A DNA stretch of 64,000 nucleotides from NCBI GenBank assembly GCA_017979445.1, contig CM030710.1, positions 14,928,248 through 14,992,247 on the forward strand, in the 5' to 3' direction. Of this stretch, positions 1-11,263 are shown piece after piece (the first letter of the stretch is position 1; each line of letters starts with the position of its first letter). The stretch comes from Akebia trifoliata (taxonomy: Eukaryota > Streptophyta > Magnoliopsida > Ranunculales > Lardizabalaceae). A program made the translations under genes and the position numbers. The notes under the pieces are model-generated. The model saw only the letters and a program-made list of their open reading frames with translations. It made no database searches and had not been told where the DNA came from.

Positions 1-345
1 AAGGAATCAATTTCATGCCTCAACGGTTAAAAATATGAAAATTGAGCGCTTGTTGACTGTAGTGCGGTCAGGTCTTCACGGTGCCAGCGTCAAAGGCAAG
101 AAAGGCACATCAATAAATTACAAAAATGCCCTTAAATAATGTTTTGGTCAAACTTTCAAACGGAAGCTCCATTTTGTATGCCATTCAGGAAACTCATAGA
201 TATTACTATTTAGAACATCCCCATACTTTCAACAAGGGGTGATCCATGATAAAAATGGGTTAAGTGACCAAAATACCCTTTTTTTTCCATTTTTGATCAA
301 AATGACCTTTCAGGAAGTCTGACGTCGAAACGGTTCGAAGGTGTG
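1..345. other. Unclassified flank left of RE1
   Basis: No coding potential or LTR structure is visible. The DNA ends at the outer edge of the RE1 3' LTR; the five bases touching the LTR are GTGTG (341-345), which would be one target-site duplicate, but the other end of this RE1 copy is truncated so it cannot be confirmed. Confidence 0.5.
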
Positions 346-835
346 TGATATGAACCTTCTTGGATTAAGACCTTCTCTTGATGATCTCTTCTAGGAACCC
401 TTTTATTCGAAGGCTTCGAATATTCTAGAATTGTTTTAAAACAAATTAAAAAGTTGATCGGACTAAAACCCTAAGGAAACTAAGTCCTTGAAACCTCAAT
501 CTAATGACACCACAAGGATTGATCACTTCCTTGATAAGTCGAAGAGTCATGTCTTTTCTTCAAGAACTCGAATGAAAACTCATAAAGAACCCATAAAGAA
601 ATCATGAAACAAAATTAAAGTTTCTTTGAATAAACTTCAAAATCTCATAAGATGTAAATTATCAATTGTCTCTCAATTACAAAATGAGGTGCCTTTTTAT
701 AGACAAATTAGATCAAGATTAATTCTAATTAGTCCTTGGAAAAAATAAAGAAAGTCTAATTAGTCCTTAGGAAATAAAGAATTCAAACTAAGGACAATTA
801 GAACATAAAAATTCCCAATTAACCCTCGCATCCCA
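346..835 (-). repeat. RE1 3' LTR (about 490 bp)
   Basis: The 3' end is fixed by comparison with 62240-62389, where the same sequence ends in CA just before a TGGTATCAGAGC primer site. On the minus strand this copy starts TGGGATGCGAGG at 835 and ends in CA at 346, giving the usual TG...CA. The 5' edge is inferred from the TG next to a purine-rich tract. It contains a TATA box and AT-rich U3. Confidence 0.75.
692..701 (-). promoter_or_regulatory. TATA box of RE1 LTR
   Basis: TATAAAAAGG on the minus strand, about 135 bp into the LTR, followed by A/T-rich R/U5. This is the expected U3 promoter position; transcription start not determinable. Confidence 0.6.
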
Positions 836-846
836 CTTTATCTTCC
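836..846 (-). other. Putative polypurine tract of RE1
   Basis: GGAAGATAAAG on the minus strand immediately before the TG of the LTR, the position where plus-strand DNA synthesis is primed. Short and not perfectly purine, so tentative. Confidence 0.45.
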
Positions 847-1008
847 AAATTGATCCCTTGCATAAAAAGAAGGTTGACCATCCTTAGGGAAACTTTGATA
901 TCTCCAAATTAAGTCTTAGAATCTTCTAGAACGGCCTCCTTATATTGTACTTCCACAATCAAGCCTTGTAATGCTTGTAAAGCCTCTTCCAATCTCTTAG
1001 TCCTTGAC

Positions 1009-1822
1009 CTAGCCAATTCCTTGCAATGGTTTTTGAGAAGACTTGGGAACATCAACCCGATCTCTATTATTCTCCCCCTCTTCGAAAAGATTCGTCCTCG
1101 AATCACCTACACCAAACAAAAATAAATTAGTAACATTAAAAATTGCACTAACATTACCATAGTTGCTTGGAAAATCTAGTTTGTAGGTGTTATCATTGAT
1201 TCGCTCCAAGACGGGGAATGGTCCATATTCTTTAGGCTGCAATTTTGACTTCCTTTTGTGTAGGGAGCCTCTCCTTAAGCAAGTGAACCCGAACCCAAAT
1301 CCAATCTCCAAGTTGGAAGACAACCTTTAAACGCTCCTTATTGGCTTGCTTATCATATTGATCATTTCTCCTGTCAATGTTGGCCTGTACTCTAGCATGT
1401 AAATATTTCACAAAATCTATTTTTTCCTTATCATCAAAATTAGCATGCTCATTAGTAGGCAAAGATAAAATATCCACAAGTGTTAAAGAATTCAAATCAG
1501 AAATAATATTAAAAGAAGAAAATGAAGTAGTAGAATGAATAGTCCTATTATATGCAAACTCAATATGTTGTAGTAGAAGTTTAGTTCCTAATTTATTCCA
1601 TAAAGTATGCAAAAAATAACTTAGAAATTTAACATCTTTATCACAATCAATTGACTTAGGCAACCCATGCAATCGCATTACTTCCTTAAAGAACAAATCA
1701 ACAATATGTGTTGCGTCGTTGGTTTTAAAATATGCAATAAAATGGGTCATTTTACTAAGCCTATCAACAACAACAAATATACTATCCTTGTGTATAAGTA
1801 CTAATACTTGTTGCCTTGCCAT
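1009..1822 (-). pseudogene. RE1 integrase remnant (core and C-terminal part)
   Basis: Two overlapping minus-strand frames encode integrase pieces. The first (1822-1232) has the core start (motif VVVDRLSKMTHF, first catalytic Asp), the second-Asp region (CDKDVKF) and then jumps from LGTKLL straight to HIEFAYNRTIHST; the intervening segment with the third catalytic residue (Glu) is missing, so the protein cannot be active. The second frame (1323-1009) continues after a frameshift near 1255 with KLQPKEYGPFPVLERI, the conserved C-terminal stretch of gypsy integrases, and ends shortly before the polypurine tract. Integrase would insert cDNA into the chromosome; here it is a relic, joined almost directly to the end of the protease frame through a large deletion. 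Confidence 0.85.
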
Positions 1823-1893
1823 TACACTTTTATCCTCATGTTTTTCAACAACTACACTCAGTATTTTATTTTCCTCTCATGTTGCTCACTTTG

Positions 1894-3492
1894 CTATTCT
1901 TTTTGCTCACACCTTTGTTTTTCTCTCTTTTTGCACTCATTTGCTATCCTAACCTGGTCCTCATAAGCTTGCAAATGTTTGAGAGGGGCCAATACAACCT
2001 TTCGGTCGTTCATTATAAAAGAATATCGATTTTTATACCCATCATGCGAAACTCTCCTATCAAATTGCCACGGTCGACCGAGCAATATATGACCGGCATA
2101 CATCGGTGCCACATCACAAATAACCTCATCCACATACTTGCCTATTGAGAAAGGAACCCGAACTTGCTTGTTTACTTTCACTTCTCCACAATCATTCATC
2201 CATTGAAGCTTATACGGTTTAGGATGTTTCTGCCATTTCCAATTCAACTTCTCTACCAACAAGGTACTAGCAACATTGGTACAACTCCCACTATCAATAA
2301 TCAATGTACAGACTTTATCCTTCACGTGGCATCTTGTGTGAAAAATATGCTCACGTTGCTCCTCATCTCCTTCATCCTTAGGTTGTATACTCAAAGCTCT
2401 CCTAGTAACAAGTAAATCACCATGCACAGGTTCTTCCACTTCTTCATCAGAACAGTTCTCTAATGGTGGCATTTCGTTGTCACTCGAGCTAGCACTTTCA
2501 ATCTCTCCATTTGCCTGTACAACCATAACCCTTTTGTTTGGGCATCCAGAAGCAATATGTCCAAATCCTTGACACCTAAAACACTTAATTTCTCGTGACT
2601 TAGTAAAAGACTTTGTTTCAGGTTTATCATTAGGAACAGAAACAGAATTCTTCAACCTTGCTTCTTCTTTTGGTTTGAAAGGAATTTGGTTGTCTTTCCA
2701 ATTTGGTCTCCACGGACTATTAGAAGATGATCCAGATTGGAAACTTCTAGACTTGATTTGCTTTTCCACTTTAATGGCTTTGTGCAGTAACTCTTCCATC
2801 TCCACATAATGGTGCAACTCAACCACATCAGCAATCTCTTTGTTTACTCCGGCAATGAATCTAGCCATGGTTGCTTCTCTATCTTCCTCTATGCTTGCCC
2901 TAATCATGGCAATCTCCATTTCTTTATAATAATCTTCTACACTCATGGAACCTTGAACCAACCCTTGTAATTTGATATACAAATCTCGATAGTAATGGCT
3001 AGGAATAAATCTTTTACGCATCACTGACTTCATCTCATCCCATGATCGAATAGGTCTCTCACCATTTCTGCGCCTATTGATCACCAATTGATCCCACCAT
3101 ATATTGGCATAGTTTGTAAATTCCACGGCGGCTAGCTTTATTTTTTTATCCTCGGAATAATTATGACAATCAAAAACGTGCTCAACTTTTCTTTCCCACT
3201 CCAAATATAATTCAGGATCATTCTTTCCGTGAAAGGTCGGAATCGTCATCTTTATGCTACCCAAATTGTTATCTTCTTTGAAATCTACTTTCTTATCCCG
3301 TCGATAATGTACTCTCTCCGCTTCGGAATGAATATCTTCTTCTCCGTCGAACTCATGTCTTCGATATGGTTTAGATTCATTAGAGGATTCCATATTGTCC
3401 AACCTTGAATTCAACAATTTAAATTGATCATGAACGGCCTTGATGAATAATTTTAAGTCGGTCTCATGTGGTTCTCCCCCTTCCTTACTCAT
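1894..3492 (-). CDS. RE1 Gag-protease polyprotein (open frame of a defective element)
   Basis: Open frame of 532 codons from the ATG at 3492 (start MSKEGGEP). An upstream in-frame ATG at 3690 would add 66 residues, but that stretch is low-complexity hydrophobic sequence typical of the leader, so 3492 is preferred. Domains: retrotransposon gag capsid domain at about residues 85-250 (motifs YLEWERKVE, IWWDQL), CCHC zinc knuckle at 304-317 (C-X2-C-X4-H-X4-C), an acidic linker, and a retropepsin-like protease with active site DSGS at 400-403 and the ILLGRP flap-side motif at 469-474. Gag forms the cytoplasmic particle and the protease cuts the polyprotein. The frame is uninterrupted, unlike the rest of the element; RT should follow but is deleted. 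Confidence 0.9.
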   Translation of the reverse strand: MSKEGGEPHETDLKLFIKAVHDQFKLLNSRLDNMESSNESKPYRRHEFDGEEDIHSEAERVHYRRDKKVDFKEDNNLGSIKMTIPTFHGKNDPELYLEWERKVEHVFDCHNYSEDKKIKLAAVEFTNYANIWWDQLVINRRRNGERPIRSWDEMKSVMRKRFIPSHYYRDLYIKLQGLVQGSMSVEDYYKEMEIAMIRASIEEDREATMARFIAGVNKEIADVVELHHYVEMEELLHKAIKVEKQIKSRSFQSGSSSNSPWRPNWKDNQIPFKPKEEARLKNSVSVPNDKPETKSFTKSREIKCFRCQGFGHIASGCPNKRVMVVQANGEIESASSSDNEMPPLENCSDEEVEEPVHGDLLVTRRALSIQPKDEGDEEQREHIFHTRCHVKDKVCTLIIDSGSCTNVASTLLVEKLNWKWQKHPKPYKLQWMNDCGEVKVNKQVRVPFSIGKYVDEVICDVAPMYAGHILLGRPWQFDRRVSHDGYKNRYSFIMNDRKVVLAPLKHLQAYEDQVRIANECKKREKQRCEQKE

Positions 3493-4747
3493 GGTTGAAA
3501 CCTTGTAAGTTAAAATAAACGAAAACAACAAAAAAAATATGCAACAATATTGTAAGTCCCGGAAAGTGATGAAAATGATGGAATTGAAGGTCGAAACGAT
3601 GTGGAATGAGGCTATGCCTGGTTCAACTTGTAGATCTCGAAAAGAGCTTCGATTTGATATGACTAATAGTCGTTCCGATATCCGGATCAAAAGTTATGGC
3701 CGTTTGAAGTTAACAACTCCAATTTATCGAATTTCTGTAACTACAAACAGCAACTAATAAATCGTTTTTTTTTTCTTTTTTCTTTTTAAACCAAGCCCAG
3801 CAAAAAGAAACAATAAATCAGCCTTTAAGGTACTTAATCAGAAGTTAGAGTTCAATAACCGCAAAAATTCAGCATTCGATGTTCATACAACAAAAGAAAA
3901 TTTGTGTATGGTTCTTAATAGAAACAAAAATTCAACAAACCTAAAAAAAAAAAACAATTCAACATTTAACAGAAACTATGGTACGTAACACAAGCCCACG
4001 ATTCCACTCTTAAAAGAAAACAAGAAAATTTGTTATGGGTGTTAATTTCAGCAAGAATAAGATATAAAAATATATATATATATATATATAAAATAAAAAT
4101 TCTAGCAAAACACGTTACATGAATCAGTGAACAAGAAGTGCACTTGTTGGTTGAATTCGAAGATGACAATCCACATATGGTTTTGTTCGTTAAAGACAGT
4201 CAAGAAAGTCGACCAATCAGATCTATTTTCAGTCAAAAGAATTTAGAAATTCGTTTCTGAATTTTCTCAGTTATAATGTTTGGCAGACAAACTTAAAACA
4301 AGGTGAAAAAAAAATTCAGAAACATTACACCAATTTAATGTAACTAACAACAATTCGTTCTATATGAACTAGATACAGCAACTCCAACAACAGAAACGTG
4401 ATTCTAAGTTTCCAGCAAAAAAAAAAAAAATAAAAAAAAATCAGCGATAAAACATGGTAAATCAATAAGAAATCCTACAATGACATCAGTGAGTTGTTCT
4501 TTAGTATGTAAGATAAAAAAATACAAAAAATAAAAAATACAAAAAATCCAAGAATGTTCAAGAATTTCGATTCACAGATGTAAATCTTAGAAAGATTTCA
4601 GTACAGCAACGTTTGCTGTGTTTGTTGAATTTCCAGCAACAAGAACATTTGTTCTCAATACAGCAACGTTGGCTGTGGTTTGTTGAATTTCCAGCAACAA
4701 GAACGTTTGTTCTCAATACAGCAACGTTGGCTGTGTTTGTTCCCAAC
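3493..4747 (-). other. RE1-left 5' leader (untranslated)
   Basis: AT-rich leader matching, in inverse orientation, the leader of the right-hand RE1 copy. Relative to that copy it lacks about 70 bp with a triplicated TTTCTGCAT motif (around 63796-63866) and carries an (AT)n run near 4068-4090. The first part of the leader, the primer site and the 5' LTR are missing because the element is cut at 4747. Confidence 0.7.
4591..4747 (-). repeat. 57-bp leader minisatellite of RE1-left (about 2.6 units)
   Basis: Units of about 57 bp containing TTGTTGCTGGAAATTCAACAA-like dyads (interrupted here by truncation). The right-hand copy at 63199-63420 has four units. The array is broken at 4747 inside a unit by the junction with RE2. 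Confidence 0.8.
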
Positions 4748-5040
4748 ATACTCACTGGCTTGCTCAAGTTTTAGGTAGTCAAAGAAACAATCAAGCTCAA
4801 AGGGGTTTGACTAAGGGATCTTTTTCTTTCTTATCTCATTTTTCTTTTTATTGAAAATACCTAGTTATTTCTCCAAATTATCCAATATTTTCTCTAGCTT
4901 GCCTCAGTTCTGGGTGGTCAAAAGAACGATCAGGCTCCAAGAGGTTTGACTAAGGGATATTTTGGTGAAAGGATGGGAAATGAAAAATATCATCTCTTCC
5001 TTTCAATTATCAAATCTTAGGTGTAATATTTATTAACTGT
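4748..5040 (-). other. RE2 3' untranslated region
   Basis: Lies downstream of the integrase stop. Contains two copies of a roughly 50-bp segment (about 4770-4830 and 4895-4955) built around CCTTAGTCAAACC and a GAGCCTGAT/GAGCTTGAT motif. No polypurine tract or LTR follows because of the truncation. Confidence 0.6.
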
Positions 5041-6353
5041 GTCAGCATTTACTGGCTCAGGAAATACTTCGCTATCCATCTCTACGAGGATTAGCACACC
5101 TCCTGACATCACTTTTTTTACTACGGAGGGACCTTCGTAGTTTGGTTTGAGGTTGCCTCTTGGATCTTCTTGAGTCAGGAGGATCTTCTTCAGAACTAGA
5201 TCACCTAACTAAAAATATCTCGATCTAACCTTCTTATTGTAGCTCATGCAATTCATTTTTGATACAACTATCCCTGACATATTGTAACTAGTGTTTTCTC
5301 CTCAATTAGGTTCAATTGGTTATACCATGTTCTAACCCATTCAGCTTCTTCCAACTCTACTTCCATGAGGATTCTGACATAAGAAATTTTTGCCTCAATT
5401 GGAAGGACTGCTTCCATCCCATAGACGAGTAAGAATGGTGTTGCCCTAGTAGAGGTTTTGTAAGCATGGAGAGTAAAGGGTAATATTTAATTTCAATTTT
5501 TGTAAGTTATTACCATCTTTTCAATAATTCGCTTGATATTCTTGTTAACTACTTCCACTATTCTGTTCATCTTCGGTCCATAAGCTACTGATTTGTAGTG
5601 CTTTATCTAAAAATCTTCACAAAGCTTCTTCATGTCTTTGTTTTTCATGTTAAGAGCATTATCTTATACAATAACGTTGGGTAAGCCATATTTACAAATG
5701 ATGTTCCACTTCAAGAATCTGATCACCTATATTTTCATAACATTTGTGTAAAATATGGCTTCTACCCACTTAGTGAAGTAGTCGATAGCAACCAAGATAA
5801 ATCTGTGACCATCGATGCTTTAGGGTTAATCGGACCAATGACGTTCATGCCCTAGAGAGAGAAAGGTCATGGTGACATCATATTGTGGAGTTCATTTGGT
5901 GGTGCATTGATCGTATTGGCATATATTTGACATAAATGGCATTTCTTGACGTGCTAAAAACAATCACTCTCCATTGTGGACCAGTAATAACTCATCCTCA
6001 TTATTTTTCTAGCTAGTATGTACGTATTTATGTGAGAACCGCAAACCCCTGCATGGAAAAATTCTATGAGACATTTAGCTTCATATCTTGCTACACATCG
6101 AAAGAGGACCTTGTGACATGATTGCTTGTAGAGTGTCCTATGCTTAAGAAGAACTCTCCTCCTATCGATGAATTATTCTCTTTTCAACTTTTGTAGCTTT
6201 TAAAGGGTAGGTTCTATTTTTTAAATAAGCGTTGATGTCGAAGAACCATGGAGTTTTTATTTCTATATCCTCTATCTCAATTGGTAAATAGTAAGTTAGC
6301 TCATCTTGAATCCATATCTCCAAGGGATAGATAGTTGTTTATTTAATGACTCT
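5041..6353 (-). pseudogene. RE2 integrase (decayed)
   Basis: Translated piecewise on the minus strand. The catalytic core is recognisable: first Asp in VAIDYFTKWVEA (codon 5781-5783), second Asp in DNALN (5661-5663), Glu in RIVEVVNKN (5553-5555); the last two are 35 residues apart as in the D,D(35)E family. The C-terminal part at 5041-5210 reads LGDLVLKKIL, then NYEGPSVVKK and PEPVNADT, the usual Tat-type ending. The N-terminal zinc-binding part is only faintly visible. Many stops (several TAG) and frameshifts separate the blocks, so it is inactive. It follows the second RNase H domain directly, as in a pol polyprotein. Confidence 0.85.
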
Positions 6354-6734
6354 GATCATAGAGGCCAAGGTTGCAAGTGCGCCTGCAAACTGATTTTTGG
6401 CCCTTAGCATGTAATTGAAAGTGATTCGAGAGAAATTAGTGGTTAGTTATTCGATATACTCATGGTGTGGTATCAGTCTCTATTCTCATGTTTGTCATTC
6501 CCCGGTAGTTTGGTAGACAACTAGACTGGATTCCCCAAATACATCGATCTCATTGACTTCCATCTCTACTGCTACCTTGAGACTCACTATGCATACCTCA
6601 TATTCTGATTGATTGTTTGTGCACTAGAAATGTAGCTTGACTACTATGGGCACATGCGATCCATCAGACTTTACTAAAATAGTCCTGGTCCTATTACCTT
6701 TCTGATTTACTATGTCATCAAAGTACAACTCCAC
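6354..6734 (-). pseudogene. RE2 second RNase H domain (aRNH type)
   Basis: Minus-strand reading gives a second RNase H after the classical one: VELYFDD at the start (first catalytic Asp), NNQSEYE (catalytic Glu), VFGESSLVV where the family usually has an Asp, and a C-terminal MLRAKNQFA / ALATLASMI segment. Stop codons interrupt it. Dual RNase H domains are an established hallmark of plant Tat-lineage elements; the second is thought to have been acquired and to remove RNA during reverse transcription. This copy has lost the third catalytic acid and is nonfunctional. Confidence 0.8.
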
Positions 6735-6850
6735 CCTAGTTCGTTTTCATCTTCTTTTATTTCTGTAAAAAGAATGGCTTAATCTAGAAAGTTGGTTTTT
6801 AATAGTTCATAATCTAGAAGAGGGTGCTTTGTTAGATGGTCAGCGATAGC

Positions 6851-7456
6851 CTACCCTTTAATTGTCTTTTGCATGATATATTCTATATCGAACTCAAATA
6901 GTAATAGTTGCCACTCAGCGGTACAACCAGTGAGTACAAGTTTCTCAAATAAGTACTTCAATGGGTCCATCCTAGCTATAAGTTGTATTTTATAACTTAA
7001 CAAATAGTTGCGCAATCTTTGAGATACCCAAACTAGGGCACAACATGTCTTCTCAAGCGAAGAATACCTTGCCTCATAATCTGTAAACTTTTTACTGAGG
7101 TAGTATATCACCCTTTCCTTACGACCCGTCTCGTCATGCTGTCCCAGTACATACCCCATAGATGTTTCAAGTACTGACATGTACATTAACAGAGGTCTCC
7201 CTGGGGTAAGGGGAACTAAGATTAGAGGATGCAACAGATATTTTTTAATTTTGTTGAATGCTTCCTGACAGTTATTGTTCCATTTTAAAGATTCCTTTTT
7301 CTTAAAAAGTTTGAAAACTGGTTTATACATTGATATGAGTTGTGCGATACACTTGCTGATGTATTGAATCTTTCCCAAGAAACCTCTAATTTCTGATTCT
7401 ATTTTTGGTGCTTGCATTTCAATGGATGATTTTGCTTTAGCAGGATCTACTTCCAT
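6851..7456 (-). pseudogene. RE2 connection / first RNase H domain
   Basis: Uninterrupted 201-codon stretch that continues the RT frame. It starts with the RT-RNase H connection (MEVDPAKAKSSIEM, GFLGKIQYISK), then WNNNCQEAFNKIK, MSVLETSMGYVLGQHD and KFTDYEARYSSLEKTCCALV, all typical of Ty3/gypsy RNase H. It degrades the RNA strand of the RNA-DNA hybrid in the particle. The segment is useful as a reference for RE5, whose homologous codons for the Gln in KIQYIS and NCQEAF have become TAG. Confidence 0.85.
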
Positions 7457-8166
7457 ACCTCTTCAGCTAATAATAAAACCTAGTAACTTTCTTGATGTTG
7501 CCCCAAATATACATTTTGAATGATTAAGTCTTAAACTGAAATTCCTTAGATGATCAAAAATTTTGTGTTGGTTGACGAGGTGGTTTTCTTATAAATCAGA
7601 CTTAGTGATCATATCATCCACATAGATCTCCATCTCTTTATGAATCATATCATGAAATAGAGTGGTCATGGCTTGTTGATAGGTTGCCTCGATATTTTTG
7701 AGATCGAAAGGCATAACTATTTAGTGAAATGTATCCCAATTTGTGATAAATGTGGTTTCTCTTGGTCTTCTTCTACCATCTTGATTTGAATATACAAAAA
7801 AAAACTATCCATACATAAAAATATGCCATGTCCTGTTGTGTTATTAATGAGTATGTTGATATGCGGAAGTAGAAAATCATCCTTTCGACTGCCTTTGTTC
7901 AAGTTTCGATGGTTTACATATGTCCTTACTTTGTTGTTTTTCTTTGGCACTAGTAGTATGTTTGCAAGCCATTCTGGGTAAGTTGATACTGCTAAAAATC
8001 CTACTTGAATTTGTTTTGTCACCTTGTTTTTGACTTTGAGAATCCATTCTGATTTCAACTTTCTAAGTTTATACTTGATTAGCCTTACATTGGGAAGAAT
8101 GAGTAAACAGTATACTATAAGATCAATGTCAAACCCTGTCATATCTTGATAAGACCATGCAAACAC
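7457..8166 (-). pseudogene. RE2 reverse transcriptase
   Basis: 8166-7717 is open and carries the fingers/palm start: MFAWSYQDMTGFD, STYPEWLANILLVPKK, RTYVNHRNLNKGSRKDDFLLPHI in the usual order. The frame is lost near 7717 and resumes with VMPFDLKN (family MPFGLKN), ATYQQAM and the catalytic YVDDM (codons 7614-7625), which is intact. RT copies the genomic RNA into DNA. Stops after YVDD and the substituted Gly mark it as dead. Confidence 0.85.
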
Positions 8167-9400
8167 ATCCTGGTATTGTCAAAGGAATTCAATCATTTTC
8201 ATCTTTTGGGTTGGGGTTAGAAGGGATCCGATCTTGATTATTTTTTGGTCATTTTTGGATCTGAGATTTAGTGAGTCTGTTTTCTCAACACTTGGTTGGT
8301 GCTTTTCCTCATGACGTTTTAGAAGCTTTTCCAATTTTTTTTTATCACATCAACCTCTTGTACATCAAACTCTCCCTCAATCTCCATGAGATCGAAGTTG
8401 GGTTTGAGGTGGCAATCATTTAATCCCATAATTCCTGTCTTAGACAACTTTACAAGCTTTTGGTTTTCTGAATTTTTTTGAGGTTTTATTAATAGGGGTG
8501 GACCTTCTAAGCAAATACCCTTCAAGGATGAAAGTCCATAAGGATCCTCAGGGGGATAGTGCGAATCTAACAATGTTTTTTAGGCCATAGTAGCCTCAAA
8601 GGTGATTGGGACGATGTCCCAATTGCGAAAAACATTCATTTCTTTTGCGAGCTAGACTATAGAGGGGGAGGGAGCCTCTCCCAACTCAGTCATGATGACA
8701 ATCATAGAATTTTAATAGTCATCTGATAGTGATACCTCTCCTAGAGGTAGGGTTACAATAAAATATCATCAACACTGTATGTGAAATAAAAACCACCATT
8801 GCTAGCGTCATCCGTTTTCACGAACTTTTTTTACTTGAAGCCATCCCTAAATAAGCTACTGATGTCATCCTCAAGGGACAACTCATGTTTGGGGAACACT
8901 TCTAGCTCTTTTTGACCTTGTTGTAGTGGCTGCAATTGCTGGTCATCAGCTGAACTGTCATCACTTATCATTGTATAAGCCAGCACATGGAAAGCTCCCT
9001 AATGCGAGGAACCTTCTTGAGATCCCAGATCTTGGGTTCCCGATGCTCCATCCTTGCTAGCTTAAGCTCTCTCTTCTGTACCTCCATTGCTTGCCTGTCA
9101 TTTTATGTGAGCTTGTAACTAAGGCTGAATCATAGTTTGGCTTTCTAAGTCGAAATGAGCCTGGTTCTACCTTGATTTATCATCCCTAGCCCTCTCCCTG
9201 GATGAAATCCAAACTACTTCATTACCCTTCCTATCATCATCATAGTTGGTGATAAACTTGCCTTCTTTAACCTCCGTGCTTTCTAAAATGTGACTAAATG
9301 GCTTGAATTGGAAGGAGCAAAACATGAGTTATTCATTTGCCCCTTCAATATTTATATATGGCACATCTAGAGATCTGTTTATTGGCAATAAACTTTCTGC
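8167..9400 (-). other. RE2 protease-RT spacer region
   Basis: Degenerate coding spacer between protease and RT. One 84-codon open piece (8573-8319) ends in an acidic/basic tail (FDVQEVDVIKKN). Tat/Ogre elements usually have a poorly conserved spacer here; no domain is recognised. Confidence 0.5.
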
Positions 9401-9740
9401 TTTTACTAAAATCAATTCTTGGTTAATGATGAACTTCACCTTCTAGTGAAACGATGATGGCACTACCCCAACTGAATGGATCCATGGCTTCCCAAGAAGA
9501 AAATTGGAAGTACTTGACATGCTTATCACTTCAAAAGTGATCTAGAACGTGCAGGAAATATTATGACCGATAAATCAATTTCACCCATTGATTATCTTTT
9601 GAGCTATCAAACGCTCAGAGAAACCGGTCCATGCCTAGCTTCTTCCAAGTTGTGTAAGAACATGCATTCAATGCAAAAGCATTATCTAGCAATACATGAG
9701 CAGCGATCATACCTTTGCATATAACTGCGATTTGTAGTGG
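9401..9740 (-). pseudogene. RE2 protease remnant
   Basis: Minus-strand reading around 9735-9640 gives AHVLLDNAFALNACSYTTW, the equivalent of the retropepsin active-site region (RE5 has VLIDNGLALNIC in the same place). The catalytic triplet DNG is DNA here. A degraded LLGRPW-like stretch follows near 9480-9500 (read as SSWEAMDP in a shifted frame). Stops and frameshifts throughout. Confidence 0.65.
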
Positions 9741-11263
9741 TTCTATGTGACCACAACCATTTGGGGTGAATTCATCCTCGTGAATGTGATGACGTTCGAC
9801 GATGTAATCATTCCAAGTATCTTAACCAACTACTTGGGTGAAATGGCTTCTATTACGTATTACTCACTGTGAACTTTGAATTGTGCCTCTCTACCTTCTC
9901 TGAGTTTTGTAGCAACCCTAGTATTTATACCTGGGCTGGTATTTAGTTCAATTACTCTGCAAGTCTGTATTCACTTTTCTTAATTAGCTTAATGAAATCT
10001 ATTACTTCTTCATCTTCTACTTTCTTTTTCTTTTCTGCATGTTTACTTTGTTCTTCTTGATGATTGCATTTCCCTTTCTTTTTCCATTTTCTCTACCACA
10101 ATTTCTATTACTTTTGTATCAGCTACCTTTTCTTTTTCTAGTACCTCATTTTCTCTGACTACTACTTCTATGTTGATTGTTGCATGCTCTTTATCGACTG
10201 CAACTTTTGTTTCAACCGTCTATTCTAACTACTTCTTTTGGTATGTATAAACAACTAATCCTTTGTCGGTTGCCTCTCTTGCATCCTTAGTCTATTCATT
10301 CTATATCTCTTTGCTGCTCTGACTAATGTTTAGCATTATCTATTTTTTTCTTTTTTTTAGCCTTCTTCTCATTTTCCTTCTTTTTCCATGTTGCCCCATT
10401 TTCAGTCGTTTTCACTATTTTGCATGCTCTTGTAATGAAGTCTCCATCCTTGGGCTCCTCTTCTTTCTCCGATTTTTTAATTTTTTTTGTCTCCTCAGCT
10501 TTTTCTCATCCTTTTAGAAATACTAAACCCGTTTTGTAACATTAAGGCACAACCTTGTTAGATACATAAGGGAAGGGTTTGGGAGTTTTAAAAGTGAGTT
10601 GGGGAAGTTATGGTTCAACATGAAGGATGCGAGGTGGTGCTTGTATAGTGGGCGAAGACGAAATAGGTGTGATAATAATGAGTGGATGAGGATTTGAAGT
10701 TAATGAGAGTGGTGTGATATTGGATGGAGTGATAGAATTTGATGATAAAATGAGAGGTGGTGGGATTGGAGAAGATGGTAAGGGGTTTAAGATGAGGCCT
10801 CTGAACTGGGTAGTGATGTGAATGGGACTGTTATTTTAAATTTGAGGGAGAATAGTGTTGATTGAGATGTTTGAGGTATGGCGTTTGAAGTGAACTCTAA
10901 CTTTTGCCACCAAAGAAATGATCAATTGCGAGGGATCAAAATCTAACTCTTCCTCAGAGATTGTCTTTACTGCATTCGTCGGCCCTCACCATTTCCGTTG
11001 CCATTACGTACTGGAAGGGGATTTTGATTGATATTTTATTGCGTTGGTGCGGGATCCAGAATTATAAGCTTCCTATCTATGAGGGTCTGAACAACATTCA
11101 TCAACCACCAACATCGGTCTATGGAGTGATCAGAAGCTCCCATATGAAACTCACAGTTGGTGGTAGGATCATACCTAAATGTGTTCTTGGCTTTTGATTG
11201 TGGCTGTTTTAGTGTAACATAACCTCCTTTGACTAGGGTAGGCAACCACACAGACAATTTCAT
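9741..11263 (-). pseudogene. RE2 gag C-terminal region
   Basis: Starts (minus strand) with an open 75-codon piece at 11263-11036 containing FRYDPTTNCEFHMGASDHS and RCWWLMNVVQTLIDRK, the modified zinc-finger region of Tat/Ogre gag, equivalent to FYEFHMGAPGYSTDQCW in RE5. Further on are LDFDPSQLI, a Pro/Ser-rich segment, KPFPYVSNK (RE5: KPFPYSSNQ), a Lys/Glu-rich stretch (10540-10020) and VIDFIKLIKKSE (RE5: ADFIKLIRKSE). The N-terminal capsid part is missing: LTR sequence begins only a few tens of bases upstream of the zinc-finger region. The 10577-12310 part recurs at 27746-29469. Confidence 0.8.

Larger units (their letters stand above)
346..4747 (-). mobile_element. RE1-left: truncated, internally deleted Ty3/gypsy retrotransposon
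   Basis: Read on the minus strand the order is leader (4747-3493), gag-protease (3492-1894), integrase remnant (1822-1009), polypurine tract (846-836), 3' LTR (835-346). RT, RNase H and the integrase N-terminus are absent between 1893 and 1822. The 5' LTR and first part of the leader are lost at 4747, where the leader repeats abut RE2. A second copy of the same family begins at 62240 on the plus strand and its leader aligns to 3750-4747 in inverse orientation. The tRNA-Met primer site of that copy and the gag/integrase sequence suggest a chromovirus, possibly Reina-like; the clade is an inference. Confidence 0.85.

Noticed and set aside
3493..3690. N-terminal extension of the RE1 gag frame to the ATG at 3690
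   Set aside because: Composition is AT-rich leader with a hydrophobic, low-complexity translation; the ATG at 3492 begins the conserved gag part.
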